Positions 7,139 through 13,953 of a DNA stretch of 13,953 nt are shown one piece after another. Source of the stretch: JBAUHN01 sp049680295 (lineage in GTDB: Bacteria; Pseudomonadota; Alphaproteobacteria; Rhodobacterales; Rhodobacteraceae); NCBI GenBank assembly GCA_049680295.1, contig JBAUHN010000023.1:1-13953 (forward strand). The letters run 5' to 3'. The notes beneath the pieces were generated by a model. That model was not told the DNA's origin. It searched no databases and saw only the letters and a program-made list of their open reading frames with translations. Position 1 is the stretch's first letter. Every line of letters begins with the position of its first letter. Made by a program: the position numbers and the translations under genes.

Positions 7139-8586
7139 CAGGCTCTCCAGAATTTGATTGTGAGAATGGCGTAGACGGCCATCAGTTCCAGCCGCCCCAG
7201 CAGCATCGACACGATCAAAATCCACTTGGCCGCGTCATTCAGCCCCGCAAAATTGCCTTTCGGTCCGATTTGCGGTCCCAATCCCGGCCCGATATTGGCC
7301 AAAGCCGAGGCGGCACCAGACACAGATGTGATGAAATCAAGACCCGTCAGGCTAAGTGCTACCGCGACAACCCCCAACGTCAGGATGAAGAAAACAAAGA
7401 AGGACAGGACAGAACTGATCACGTCTTCGCCCACCGGTCTGCGGTTATAGCGCAACGAAAACACACCATTGGGCGAGCGTATTTTGCGCACCTGCATTCG
7501 GATCGCGGCAAACAGCAGCTGGTATCTGAATATCTTAACCGAACAAGCGGTGGAACCAGCGCAGCCGCCGATCAGACCGGCAAAAAAGAACAGCGAAATC
7601 AAAAAAGGGCCCCATGTCATGTAGTCGGCGCTGGCATAGCCTGTGCCAGAAATGATGGAGGTAATGTTGAAAAGCGCTTCGCGCAGCGAGATTTCCCAGT
7701 GATGTGGAAAAATCGTCGTCAGCATAAGCGTCGTTGCAGTGACCAAGATAAGGATCGTCGCCAGAAACACCCGGATTTGCGTATCCTGGAACAGGGGCGT
7801 TGATTTGCCGTTGATCAGCTGGACATACCGCACAAATGGCAGTGCGGCGAGGATCATAAACACCGTTGCAGCGTATTCCAGGTAGCCTGAAAATACGCCG
7901 AACGATTCATTATAGTTGGAAAACCCACCTGTCGCCACGGTGGTCAGCGCATGCACCGTCGCATCAAAGGTGTTCATCCCCAACGCCAGATAGGTGATCG
8001 CACAGATCATGGTCAGCGAGATATAGATCGACGAAATCTGGCTGGCAATCTGGGTCGCACGTGGCAGGATTTTTCCCATCGTGTCAAAAGCTTCGGATTT
8101 GAATATCTGCATGCCGCCGACGCGCAATTCGGGCAAAAACACCATGGCCACAACAATGATACCGATGCCACCAAGCCATTGCAGGATACCGCGCCACATC
8201 AGCAAGCCTTTGGGCAACCCGTCCAATTCGGTTAATATGGTCGATCCGGTGGTCGTCAGGCCTGACATCGCCTCAAAAAACGCATTGACGAACCGCTCGT
8301 CGGTATCGCCCAGAATAAAGGGCAAGGCGCCAAAAAGCGGCAAAGCGACCCAGACGCCAGTGGTCAACAAAAAGGTTTGCTGGATGCTTAGCCCTTGCCG
8401 GACGCCATTGGCACAGGCCAATGCGATCAGCGCGCCGGCCAGAATCGTAATCATCGCGCTTTCGGCAAAGGCAGGCCAATGGCCTCGGCCTTCGGCAATA
8501 TCGACCATCATCGGAACAATCATCGCAGCACCAAGCACCGCCACGAGCAATCCGATCACATATCCTACGGGTCGCAAATCCAACAT
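7138..8586 (-). CDS. trkH: Trk-type potassium uptake protein TrkH
   Basis: Integral membrane K+ translocating subunit of the Trk system, 482 residues, the normal length. Hydrophobic segments run through the whole protein. The four pore-loop filter glycines of the TrkH/KtrB superfamily can be read: TTTGST (G114), TVATGGFSN (G220), SGTGYAS (G316) and ANIGPGLG (G433). The C-terminal LGRLELM is also typical. Partner TrkA, the NAD-binding regulatory ring, is not in this window. The ATG at 8586-8584 (MLDLRPVGYVIG) matches usual N-termini, but no good Shine-Dalgarno sequence precedes it. The gene follows folE2 on the same strand after 60 bases and runs directly into the TPP-enzyme gene with a one-base overlap. 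A full TTGACA at 8623-8618 (minus strand) has no matching -10 box, so whether trkH has its own promoter is unclear. Confidence 0.96.
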   Translation of the reverse strand: MLDLRPVGYVIGLLVAVLGAAMIVPMMVDIAEGRGHWPAFAESAMITILAGALIALACANGVRQGLSIQQTFLLTTGVWVALPLFGALPFILGDTDERFVNAFFEAMSGLTTTGSTILTELDGLPKGLLMWRGILQWLGGIGIIVVAMVFLPELRVGGMQIFKSEAFDTMGKILPRATQIASQISSIYISLTMICAITYLALGMNTFDATVHALTTVATGGFSNYNESFGVFSGYLEYAATVFMILAALPFVRYVQLINGKSTPLFQDTQIRVFLATILILVTATTLMLTTIFPHHWEISLREALFNITSIISGTGYASADYMTWGPFLISLFFFAGLIGGCAGSTACSVKIFRYQLLFAAIRMQVRKIRSPNGVFSLRYNRRPVGEDVISSVLSFFVFFILTLGVVAVALSLTGLDFITSVSGAASALANIGPGLGPQIGPKGNFAGLNDAAKWILIVSMLLGRLELMAVYAILTIKFWRA

Positions 8587-8646
8587 AGTCGGCAGGGTTG
8601 GCTGGTGCGCGCAGAACTGTCAAGCGGCCTTGGGATCAGCACCCAT

Positions 8647-9741
8647 TTAGCCAACGTGAAACAGCGTGTTAAACAGCTTTGGATCAAGGCTCTCGGATGA
8701 GAAAACATCGCCATGCACAAGGATGCTGACCGCATCATGACTGTGCAGGCTTTCCTGGTGGCTGGCGACCACCCGAAAATCCCCGATGCGGGCATCGGCC
8801 TGCAATTCCTGGCAAAACAGGCGCGCGGCATCTTCGACGAAGATCGGATTGGCGGCGTTCAATTCGGCAAAGGCCTGTTCGTCTTCGCGTTTGACCATGA
8901 CCTGGGTCTCCGTTGGCACCGCGCGACGGCAGGCATCTATCAGGTCTTCGAACCACAAGCAGTCCTGATCGCAGTTAATCTCAACCGAAATGCGCGCAAC
9001 AGATCGTTGCGAATGCGGCGTTGCCAACTGCCCCCGCGCCGCGCGGGCATGTTCCGACAGTTCCAGCGAACAGGGGCAGGTCGAGGAATAAACATAATCC
9101 AGATGCATGATCTTTTTACGCACACCTTTGGTCTCGATCAACTCAAGCGCGATGTCATAATACTGATATCCCGACAGGCCCGAACGCAGACTGTTCACCT
9201 TCATCGGAAAAGACAGCCGCATCTGGATGCGCGCATCAAAGCTTTGCAAATCGGTTTTGTAGTCATCAAGGGCCGCTTCGATCACCTCAAAGCTGAATGT
9301 CTCTTCGGCATGTTTGTAAAAGCTGCGCATGATGCGCGACATGTTGATGCCTTTTTTGTCGGCCTCAAGGCTGACCGAGCCGGTGACCGAGGTTTCCAGT
9401 CGTAACGGGTCTTCGTCACGGGTGCGAAACTGAATGGGCAGGCGGAAATTTGAAATGCCCACATGTTGTATCTGCCGTTTGGAGCCTTTGATCAGACTGG
9501 CCGGTCCGTTTTGCAGGTCCGGCAATGAAGCAACATAAGCGTCATCGACAACAAAGCCTTTCGGGTAGTCGCGCGACAATTTGGGCGCAGCAGCCGCCGC
9601 CAACAGGTCTGCCGCATCCGGTCCCAGCGCTTGAACTTCGCCCGCAGGCGCGGTCTTGGCCCAATGGCGTAAAACATCCAGTGCTGCCTTTGCGTCGTCG
9701 CGGCTGGGTGTCTCGGATGTGTCGGGTGTGTGGATATTCAT
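8647..9741 (-). CDS. folE2: GTP cyclohydrolase FolE2 (type IB)
   Basis: Converts GTP to 7,8-dihydroneopterin triphosphate, the first step of folate (and queuosine precursor) synthesis. FolE2 is the enzyme type that does not depend strictly on zinc, unlike FolE. The 364-residue product shows family hallmarks: SLPDLQNGPASLI (about 72-84), HVGISNFRLPI (93-103), LETSVTGSVSLEADKKGINMSRIMRSFY (about 115-142, read in parts), YSSTCPCSLELSEHA (218-232) with the metal-site cysteine region C222/C224, and TPHSQRS (241-247). I chose the ATG at 9741-9739 (MNIHTPD) because similar roseobacter proteins begin MNI and a GGGAAA lies upstream. An ATG at 9756 has an AAGG six bases before it and would add five residues; it remains possible. 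No Zur-type operator is evident. A candidate promoter precedes it at 9774-9802, so it need not depend on the metZ transcript. Confidence 0.96.
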   Translation of the reverse strand: MNIHTPDTSETPSRDDAKAALDVLRHWAKTAPAGEVQALGPDAADLLAAAAAPKLSRDYPKGFVVDDAYVASLPDLQNGPASLIKGSKRQIQHVGISNFRLPIQFRTRDEDPLRLETSVTGSVSLEADKKGINMSRIMRSFYKHAEETFSFEVIEAALDDYKTDLQSFDARIQMRLSFPMKVNSLRSGLSGYQYYDIALELIETKGVRKKIMHLDYVYSSTCPCSLELSEHARAARGQLATPHSQRSVARISVEINCDQDCLWFEDLIDACRRAVPTETQVMVKREDEQAFAELNAANPIFVEDAARLFCQELQADARIGDFRVVASHQESLHSHDAVSILVHGDVFSSESLDPKLFNTLFHVG

Positions 9742-9773
9742 ATCGCTATTTCCCATGTCAGACCTTGCCCTCA

Positions 9774-9802
9774 TACCTAGGGCTGCGCGGGCCGATTGCC
9801 AA
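9774..9802 (-). promoter_or_regulatory. Candidate sigma-70 promoter for folE2
   Basis: Minus-strand TTGGCA (9802-9797) matches the -35 consensus at five of six positions and is followed after 17 bases by TAGGTA (9779-9774), a weak -10 box. Predicted initiation is near 9767, which would leave about 26 bases of leader to the ATG at 9741 but only 11 to the ATG at 9756, mildly favouring the shorter protein. It lies in the 133-base gap after metZ, where I see no clear terminator. Confidence 0.35.
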
Positions 9803-9874
9803 TAGCGCTCACTTTTACGTCAGAACGCCAGTGACGGTGGGTAAGGGAACCCCGCCCCTATTTGCGCGTGCTGG

Positions 9875-11056
9875 TTAGACTTGCGCCAATGCGGACAAAA
9901 GATCGTTTTTCAAATCTTCCACATCCTCAATACCGACGCTGATCCGAACCAGCCCGTGAGCAATGCCCAAAGCGTCTTTTTGATCCTGAGTCAGGCGTTG
10001 GTGGGTGGTCGTGGCCGGATGTGTCAGAATGGTTTTCGCGTCGCCCAGGTTGTTGGAAATAAGACAAATATCCAATGCATTCAGAAACCGAAAGGCAGCT
10101 GCCTGCCCGCCTTTGACGTCAACGGACAAGACCGTGCCGCCCTGCCCCATCTGCCGTTTGACCAGATCGCTTTGCGCATGGGCTTCAAGGCCGGGGTAGA
10201 TCACGTTTTGCAATTTGCCATGCCCTTGCAACGCCTGCGCAATCACCAATGCGCTGCCCGCTTGTGCGCGAACCCGCAGATCCATCGTCTCTAACCCTTT
10301 CAGCATGATCCACGCGGTAAAAGGGCTCATCGAGCCACCGGTGTGTTTCATGTAGGGTTCAACAGTTTTGCGGATAAATTCGCGGCTGCCCAGAATGACC
10401 CCGCCTAACGCGCGGCCCTGCCCATCAATGTGTTTGGTCGCGGAATAGACCACAACATCGGCACCCTGGGCGATGGCATTTGAAAACACCGGCGTCGCAA
10501 AGACGTTATCAATCACCACCAGCGCGCCTTTGGCATGGGCCAGCTTTGACACTGCCTGAATGTCCACCACTTCAAGCGTCGGATTGGCGATGCTTTCAAA
10601 AAACACGGCGCGCGTCCGGTCGGTGATAGCCGCCTGCCATTGCGCCAGATCGGTGCCATCGACAAAGGTGACGTCAACGCCAAACCGGGTCAGCACTTCT
10701 TCCAACACGTACAGGCACGATCCGAAAAGCGCCCGCGCGGCGACCACATGATCGCCCGCACGCAGCATCGACGACAATGCCCCATTTACCGCAGCCATAC
10801 CACTGGCGGTCGCAAAGGCGTCTTCGGCGCCTTCCAGCGCGGCCATGCGTTGTTCGAACATTGCGACCGTCGGGTTGCCGTAGCGGGCGTAGATAAATTC
10901 GTCGGGTCCTGCCTCAATAAACCGCGCCTCGGCATCTTCGGCGGTGTCATAGACGAACCCTTGCGTCAAAAAAATCGCTTCCGAGACTTCGCCATATTGG
11001 CTGCGGCGGGTGCCTGCGTGCACGGCCTGCGTGCGTGGTTTCCAACTGTCGCTCAT
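9875..11056 (-). CDS. metZ: O-succinylhomoserine sulfhydrylase
   Basis: PLP enzyme of the Cys/Met metabolism (gamma) family that makes homocysteine directly from O-succinylhomoserine and sulfide, a step in methionine synthesis that bypasses cystathionine. The product has 393 residues, the normal length. Visible are YARYGNPT (56-63, phosphate and PLP contacts), ATASGMAAVNG (82-92), VIDNVFATP (181-189) with Asp183 for the PLP ring nitrogen, and SATKHIDGQGRALGG (205-219) with the Schiff-base Lys208. The N-terminal TQAVHAGTRRSQYGE is typical of the MetZ branch, but acetyl- versus succinyl-homoserine preference cannot be proven by eye. The start is decided by the ribosome binding site: AAGGA ends 8 bases before the ATG at 11056, whereas the in-frame ATG at 11065 overlaps that site. 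The leader carries a SAM-II aptamer and a terminator, so expression should fall when S-adenosylmethionine is abundant. Confidence 0.95.
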   Translation of the reverse strand: MSDSWKPRTQAVHAGTRRSQYGEVSEAIFLTQGFVYDTAEDAEARFIEAGPDEFIYARYGNPTVAMFEQRMAALEGAEDAFATASGMAAVNGALSSMLRAGDHVVAARALFGSCLYVLEEVLTRFGVDVTFVDGTDLAQWQAAITDRTRAVFFESIANPTLEVVDIQAVSKLAHAKGALVVIDNVFATPVFSNAIAQGADVVVYSATKHIDGQGRALGGVILGSREFIRKTVEPYMKHTGGSMSPFTAWIMLKGLETMDLRVRAQAGSALVIAQALQGHGKLQNVIYPGLEAHAQSDLVKRQMGQGGTVLSVDVKGGQAAAFRFLNALDICLISNNLGDAKTILTHPATTTHQRLTQDQKDALGIAHGLVRISVGIEDVEDLKNDLLSALAQV

Positions 11057-11071
11057 TGCTTCCATCCTTTT

Positions 11072-11090
11072 GCACAGGTGTTCCCTGCGC
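11072..11090 (-). other. Small hairpin just upstream of the metZ ribosome binding site
   Basis: On the minus strand GCGCAGG (11090-11084) pairs with CCTGTGC (11078-11072), with one G-U pair and a five-base loop GAACA. It ends two bases before the AAAAGGA binding site of metZ. It may stabilise the mRNA or space the terminator from the ribosome site. Pairing was read by eye and not computed. Confidence 0.5.
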
Positions 11091-11133
11091 GCATAAAAAA
11101 ACCCCAGACGCGGCCAAGCGACAGGGGTTCCCT
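11074..11133 (-). repeat. Two 13-base direct repeats flanking the metZ terminator
   Basis: On the minus strand AGGGAACCCCTGT (11133-11121) and AGGGAACACCTGT (11086-11074) differ at one base and start 47 bases apart. The first includes the 5' arm of the terminator; the second forms most of the hairpin before the metZ ribosome binding site. They may reflect duplication or alternative pairing partners. Confidence 0.7.
11095..11129 (-). terminator. Intrinsic terminator in the metZ leader (attenuator)
   Basis: On the minus strand AACCCC (11129-11124) pairs with GGGGTT (11105-11100), and CGC/GCG can pair inside the loop around TTGGCC. The 3' arm runs into seven T residues (11101-11095). It lies between the SAM-II aptamer and the metZ ATG, 39 bases before the start codon, so it fits a SAM-dependent transcription attenuator better than an end-of-gene terminator. 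Confidence 0.75.
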
Positions 11134-11142
11134 CATCGGTGA

Positions 11143-11196
11143 CCTTTTAGCGGGATATTTAACGTGGCCCGCAATCCGGTAACAAATCGCCACGCC
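11143..11196 (-). promoter_or_regulatory. SAM-II riboswitch aptamer controlling metZ
   Basis: The minus strand matches the SAM-II (metA-type) element as I remember it: P1 stem CGTGGC (11194-11189) with GCCACG (11168-11163); loop GATTTGTTACCGGATTGC in place of the characteristic GATTTAACCGTATTGC; the A/T-rich joiner TTAAAT; then CCCGCTAAAAGG (11154-11143) ending in the hallmark GCTAAAAGG. The pseudoknot is supported by GCGGG (11174-11170) pairing with CCCGC (11154-11150), which is a perfect match. The element binds S-adenosylmethionine in known examples. Its place upstream of a homocysteine-forming gene is the expected one, and a terminator follows it. A covariance-model search was not possible here. 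Confidence 0.85.
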
Positions 11197-11199
11197 AGT

Positions 11200-11228
11200 T
11201 AGCTACGCCCAGATGGATGGGGCGTCAA
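11200..11228 (-). promoter_or_regulatory. Candidate promoter for the metZ leader
   Basis: Minus-strand TTGACG (11228-11223, five of six -35 positions) is separated by 17 bases from TAGCTA (11205-11200), a poor -10 box. Predicted initiation near 11193 would fall at the first bases of aptamer stem P1, which is tight but compatible with this compact riboswitch. The boxes partly overlap an inverted repeat (11205-11225). Confidence 0.4.
11205..11225. repeat. Inverted repeat within the metZ promoter region
   Basis: ACGCCC (11205-11210) and GGGCGT (11220-11225) are perfect inverted copies with a nine-base spacer, sitting between and touching the candidate -35 and -10 boxes. No T-tract follows on either strand, so it does not look like the yciB terminator. 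It could be an operator for a dimeric regulator, or chance; I do not recognise it as a known binding site. Confidence 0.5.
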
Positions 11229-11281
11229 CAGAAATTGAGTGGATGTTTTGCCTTTTCGAATGCTTGGGAAATCGCGGTGCC

Positions 11282-11911
11282 TCAGGCGTCCGTGTCGTCG
11301 CCGTCCTCATCCAGCCCATAGGTCTGGAACAGCTTGCCTTGGGTCATAAAAAACAAAAACACCGCCGCCGTCAGGCCGAAGGTTTTGAAATAAACCCAGA
11401 TTTCGGTGGTCATTGTGCGCCAAATCACCTCGTTCAAAACGGCCAGCCCCAAAAAGCACCACATCAGACGTTTGGTCAGAATCATCCAGCCTTCATCCGC
11501 CAAGGGCATCACTTCACCCATCACGAATTTCAGATAGGACTTGCCGCGCATCAGACCAAAGGCCAAAAGCCCGCCAAAAATCAGGTAGATCATCGTCGGC
11601 TTCATCTTGAAAAACCGATCGTCATTCAGCCAGACCGACAGGCCGCCAAAAACAACAACCAGAACCAGGGTCACGATCTGCATTTTTGAGATCACCCCGG
11701 TCAGCGCCCAAAGGACGCCCGTCGACAGGATCAAAAGCGGGATAAAAGCTGCGGTGACAACAATAAATCCGTCGTATTCGGTGCCACCGATGGTAAAGAT
11801 ATCGTCCTTGAGTTTCAGGTAGGCGATAAAAAACACCAGCACCGGGCCCAGCTCAAGCGCATTTTTCAGGTACCGGTTGATCGGCCGTGGCGTGCCCATT
11901 TTCGTATCCAT
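11282..11911 (-). CDS. yciB: YciB/IspZ-type inner-membrane septation protein
   Basis: Polytopic inner-membrane protein of the YciB (IspA/IspZ) family, linked in other bacteria to cell division and envelope synthesis; its molecular function is not settled. The 209-residue product has about five hydrophobic segments. Family features include the N-terminal LELGPVLVFFIAYLK, WLNDDRFFKMKPTMIYLIFGGLL in the middle (read in two parts), LTKRLMWCFLGLAVLNEVIWR and WVYFKTFGLTAAVFLFF. The C-terminus ends in an acidic tail (DEDGDDTDA). The start is uncertain: the ATG at 11911 has GGA eight bases upstream, while the ATG at 11899 (MGTPRP) has GGA at seven bases and would give 205 residues. The gene begins only 5 bases after the stop of the EamA gene, so the two are surely co-transcribed. 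The stop is followed by the metZ leader, with no obvious terminator of its own. Confidence 0.93.
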   Translation of the reverse strand: MDTKMGTPRPINRYLKNALELGPVLVFFIAYLKLKDDIFTIGGTEYDGFIVVTAAFIPLLILSTGVLWALTGVISKMQIVTLVLVVVFGGLSVWLNDDRFFKMKPTMIYLIFGGLLAFGLMRGKSYLKFVMGEVMPLADEGWMILTKRLMWCFLGLAVLNEVIWRTMTTEIWVYFKTFGLTAAVFLFFMTQGKLFQTYGLDEDGDDTDA

Positions 11912-11916
11912 CCTTG

Positions 11917-12819
11917 TTATCCGCCCATTTCAACGATTATGGCGCCAAGTGCAATCAGCGACATCAACGCGATCCGTCTGGGTCCGACCGTTTCTTTCAG
12001 AACAAGCCAGCCGATCAAGGCGGCAAAAATCGTCGAGGTTTCGCGCAGGATTGCCGCCTCGCCGACTTTATCCAGCCGGGTCGCCAGCATGATTGAACCG
12101 AAGCTCAAAAAAGCCACCACGCCGCCAAACACACCACGCAGCATTAAAGGGCCAAGATCGGGTCGGTTTTGCATTCTGTTCCAGCGACGCGCCGCAACAA
12201 AAGGCATAAACAGCCCGTCGATCATGAAAAACCACGCCAGAAAGGTAAACGGATTGGCCGTGGCCCGAATACCGTAGGCGTCATAGGTGGTATAAAGCGC
12301 CACAAAAAGCCCGGTGAGCAGCGCAATCCCAAGCGCCGCTTTCAACGTGTCACGCTCGGCCACCAGATAGATCATATTATACAACGCAAGGCCGAAAATT
12401 CCGGCAATCAGCGTGGCCACGCCCACCCATTGGACGGCTGAAAACGTCTCGGAGAAAATTGCATAAGCTGCAATCACGGTGAACAGAGGTGCTGTGCCGC
12501 GCACAACCGGATAGACGACCGTATAGGCGCCCTTGGTATAGGCCCAGGCCTGAAGGGTTTTATAGATCACATGGATGATCCAGACGACACCAAAGATCGG
12601 CCACATATGCGGTTCCGGCCAAGGCACGACAAACAGCGCAAAAGGGGCGGCCATCAGACCATATGAGACATCAATCGCACCGCGGGTCAGCCAGGGATCA
12701 TGCCGCCCTTTTTGCAAGGCGCCGAATACGGCATGTAAAAACGCCGCCAGAATGGCGAGAATCAAAGCAGCAGTATGACCCGCTTCAGTTCCCTCGATGG
12801 TCAACAGCCACTCGGTCAC
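11917..12819 (-). CDS. EamA/DMT-family transporter
   Basis: Inner-membrane transporter of the drug/metabolite superfamily, 300 residues with about ten hydrophobic segments arranged as two EamA halves (roughly 15-145 and 165-298). The second half has the familiar ILRETSTIFAALIGWLVLKE near residues 256-275, and the first has VVYPVVRGTAPLFTVIAAY near 101-119. The substrate cannot be told from sequence. The start is GTG at 12819-12817, with GGA eight bases upstream; a nearby ATG reads into a stop after three codons and cannot serve. It lies 43 bases after ftsY in the same direction and 5 bases before yciB. The ribosome binding site falls inside a strong hairpin (12821-12860), which may hold down translation. 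Confidence 0.92.
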   Translation of the reverse strand: MTEWLLTIEGTEAGHTAALILAILAAFLHAVFGALQKGRHDPWLTRGAIDVSYGLMAAPFALFVVPWPEPHMWPIFGVVWIIHVIYKTLQAWAYTKGAYTVVYPVVRGTAPLFTVIAAYAIFSETFSAVQWVGVATLIAGIFGLALYNMIYLVAERDTLKAALGIALLTGLFVALYTTYDAYGIRATANPFTFLAWFFMIDGLFMPFVAARRWNRMQNRPDLGPLMLRGVFGGVVAFLSFGSIMLATRLDKVGEAAILRETSTIFAALIGWLVLKETVGPRRIALMSLIALGAIIVEMGG

Positions 12820-12820
12820 G

Positions 12821-12860
12821 CGGGCATTCCGCCGCTACGCTGCGCGGCGGCGTGTGCCCG
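12821..12860 (-). other. Strong hairpin over the EamA gene ribosome binding site
   Basis: In the ftsY-EamA gap, CCGCCGC (12829-12835) is a perfect inverted copy of GCGGCGG (12844-12850). A second helix, CGGGCA (12821-12826) with TGCCCG (12855-12860), closes outside a small internal loop. On the minus-strand transcript the GGCGGA binding site of the GTG-started gene sits mostly inside the stem, and the outer arm ends one base before the start codon. No T-run follows, so it is not an intrinsic terminator. Confidence 0.65.
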
Positions 12861-12862
12861 GC

Positions 12863-13953
<1,091 letters not shown>

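Noticed and set aside
8618..8623. Perfect minus-strand TTGACA box ahead of trkH
   Set aside because: No acceptable -10 hexamer occurs 16-18 bases downstream (CAACCC and neighbours), so I do not call a promoter there.
9742..9874. Search for a Zur operator or riboswitch upstream of folE2
   Set aside because: No Zur-like A/T-rich palindrome or recognisable aptamer was found in these 133 bases; only a weak promoter candidate is visible.
11063..11065. ATG nine bases upstream as the metZ start
   Set aside because: It overlaps the AAGGA ribosome binding site itself; the ATG at 11056 has that site at a normal eight-base distance and gives the usual MetZ N-terminus.

Overview
This looks like an ordinary chromosomal stretch from a Roseobacter-group alphaproteobacterium (Rhodobacteraceae). 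That is an inference from protein character and gene order: glyQ - small anchored protein - glyS, and ftsY - EamA transporter - yciB. It also rests on a SAM-II-type riboswitch in front of metZ, an element known mainly from Alphaproteobacteria. I see no tRNA, rRNA, insertion sequence, phage gene or CRISPR array. Coding density is very high and no gap between genes reaches 300 bases.

Layout. All genes but one lie on the minus strand, so transcription runs from high to low coordinates. At the right edge is ftsY (SRP receptor), whose N-terminus is cut off by the window. Its visible acidic arm contains 15 perfect copies of a hexanucleotide coding for Pro-Glu. Next come an EamA/DMT-type transporter and the inner-membrane septation-type protein YciB/IspZ. 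These three probably form one transcription unit, with a strong hairpin over the transporter's ribosome binding site. A 225-base leader follows, with a candidate promoter, a SAM-II aptamer and an intrinsic terminator, and it controls metZ (O-succinylhomoserine sulfhydrylase, methionine synthesis). Then come folE2 (GTP cyclohydrolase, folate entry), trkH (potassium uptake) and a TPP-dependent acetolactate-synthase-like decarboxylase whose ATG shares a base with the trkH stop.

The only plus-strand gene (3735-5510) meets the TPP-enzyme gene tail to tail with 2 bases between stop codons. It encodes a secreted protein with an SPOR-like region, a peptidoglycan-binding domain and a trypsin-like domain in which all three catalytic positions appear to be replaced. 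It shares a 158-base divergent intergenic region with glyQ. Minus-strand glyQ, a DUF6446-like membrane-anchored protein and glyS overlap by 4 and 1 bases and form one translationally coupled operon for both subunits of glycyl-tRNA synthetase.

The points most worth a second look are the apparently dead envelope protease, the metZ leader with a possible antiterminator, the Pro-Glu microsatellite in ftsY, the RBS-masking hairpin, and the uncharacterised four-cysteine protein inside the glycyl-tRNA synthetase operon. I found no clear new multi-gene system.
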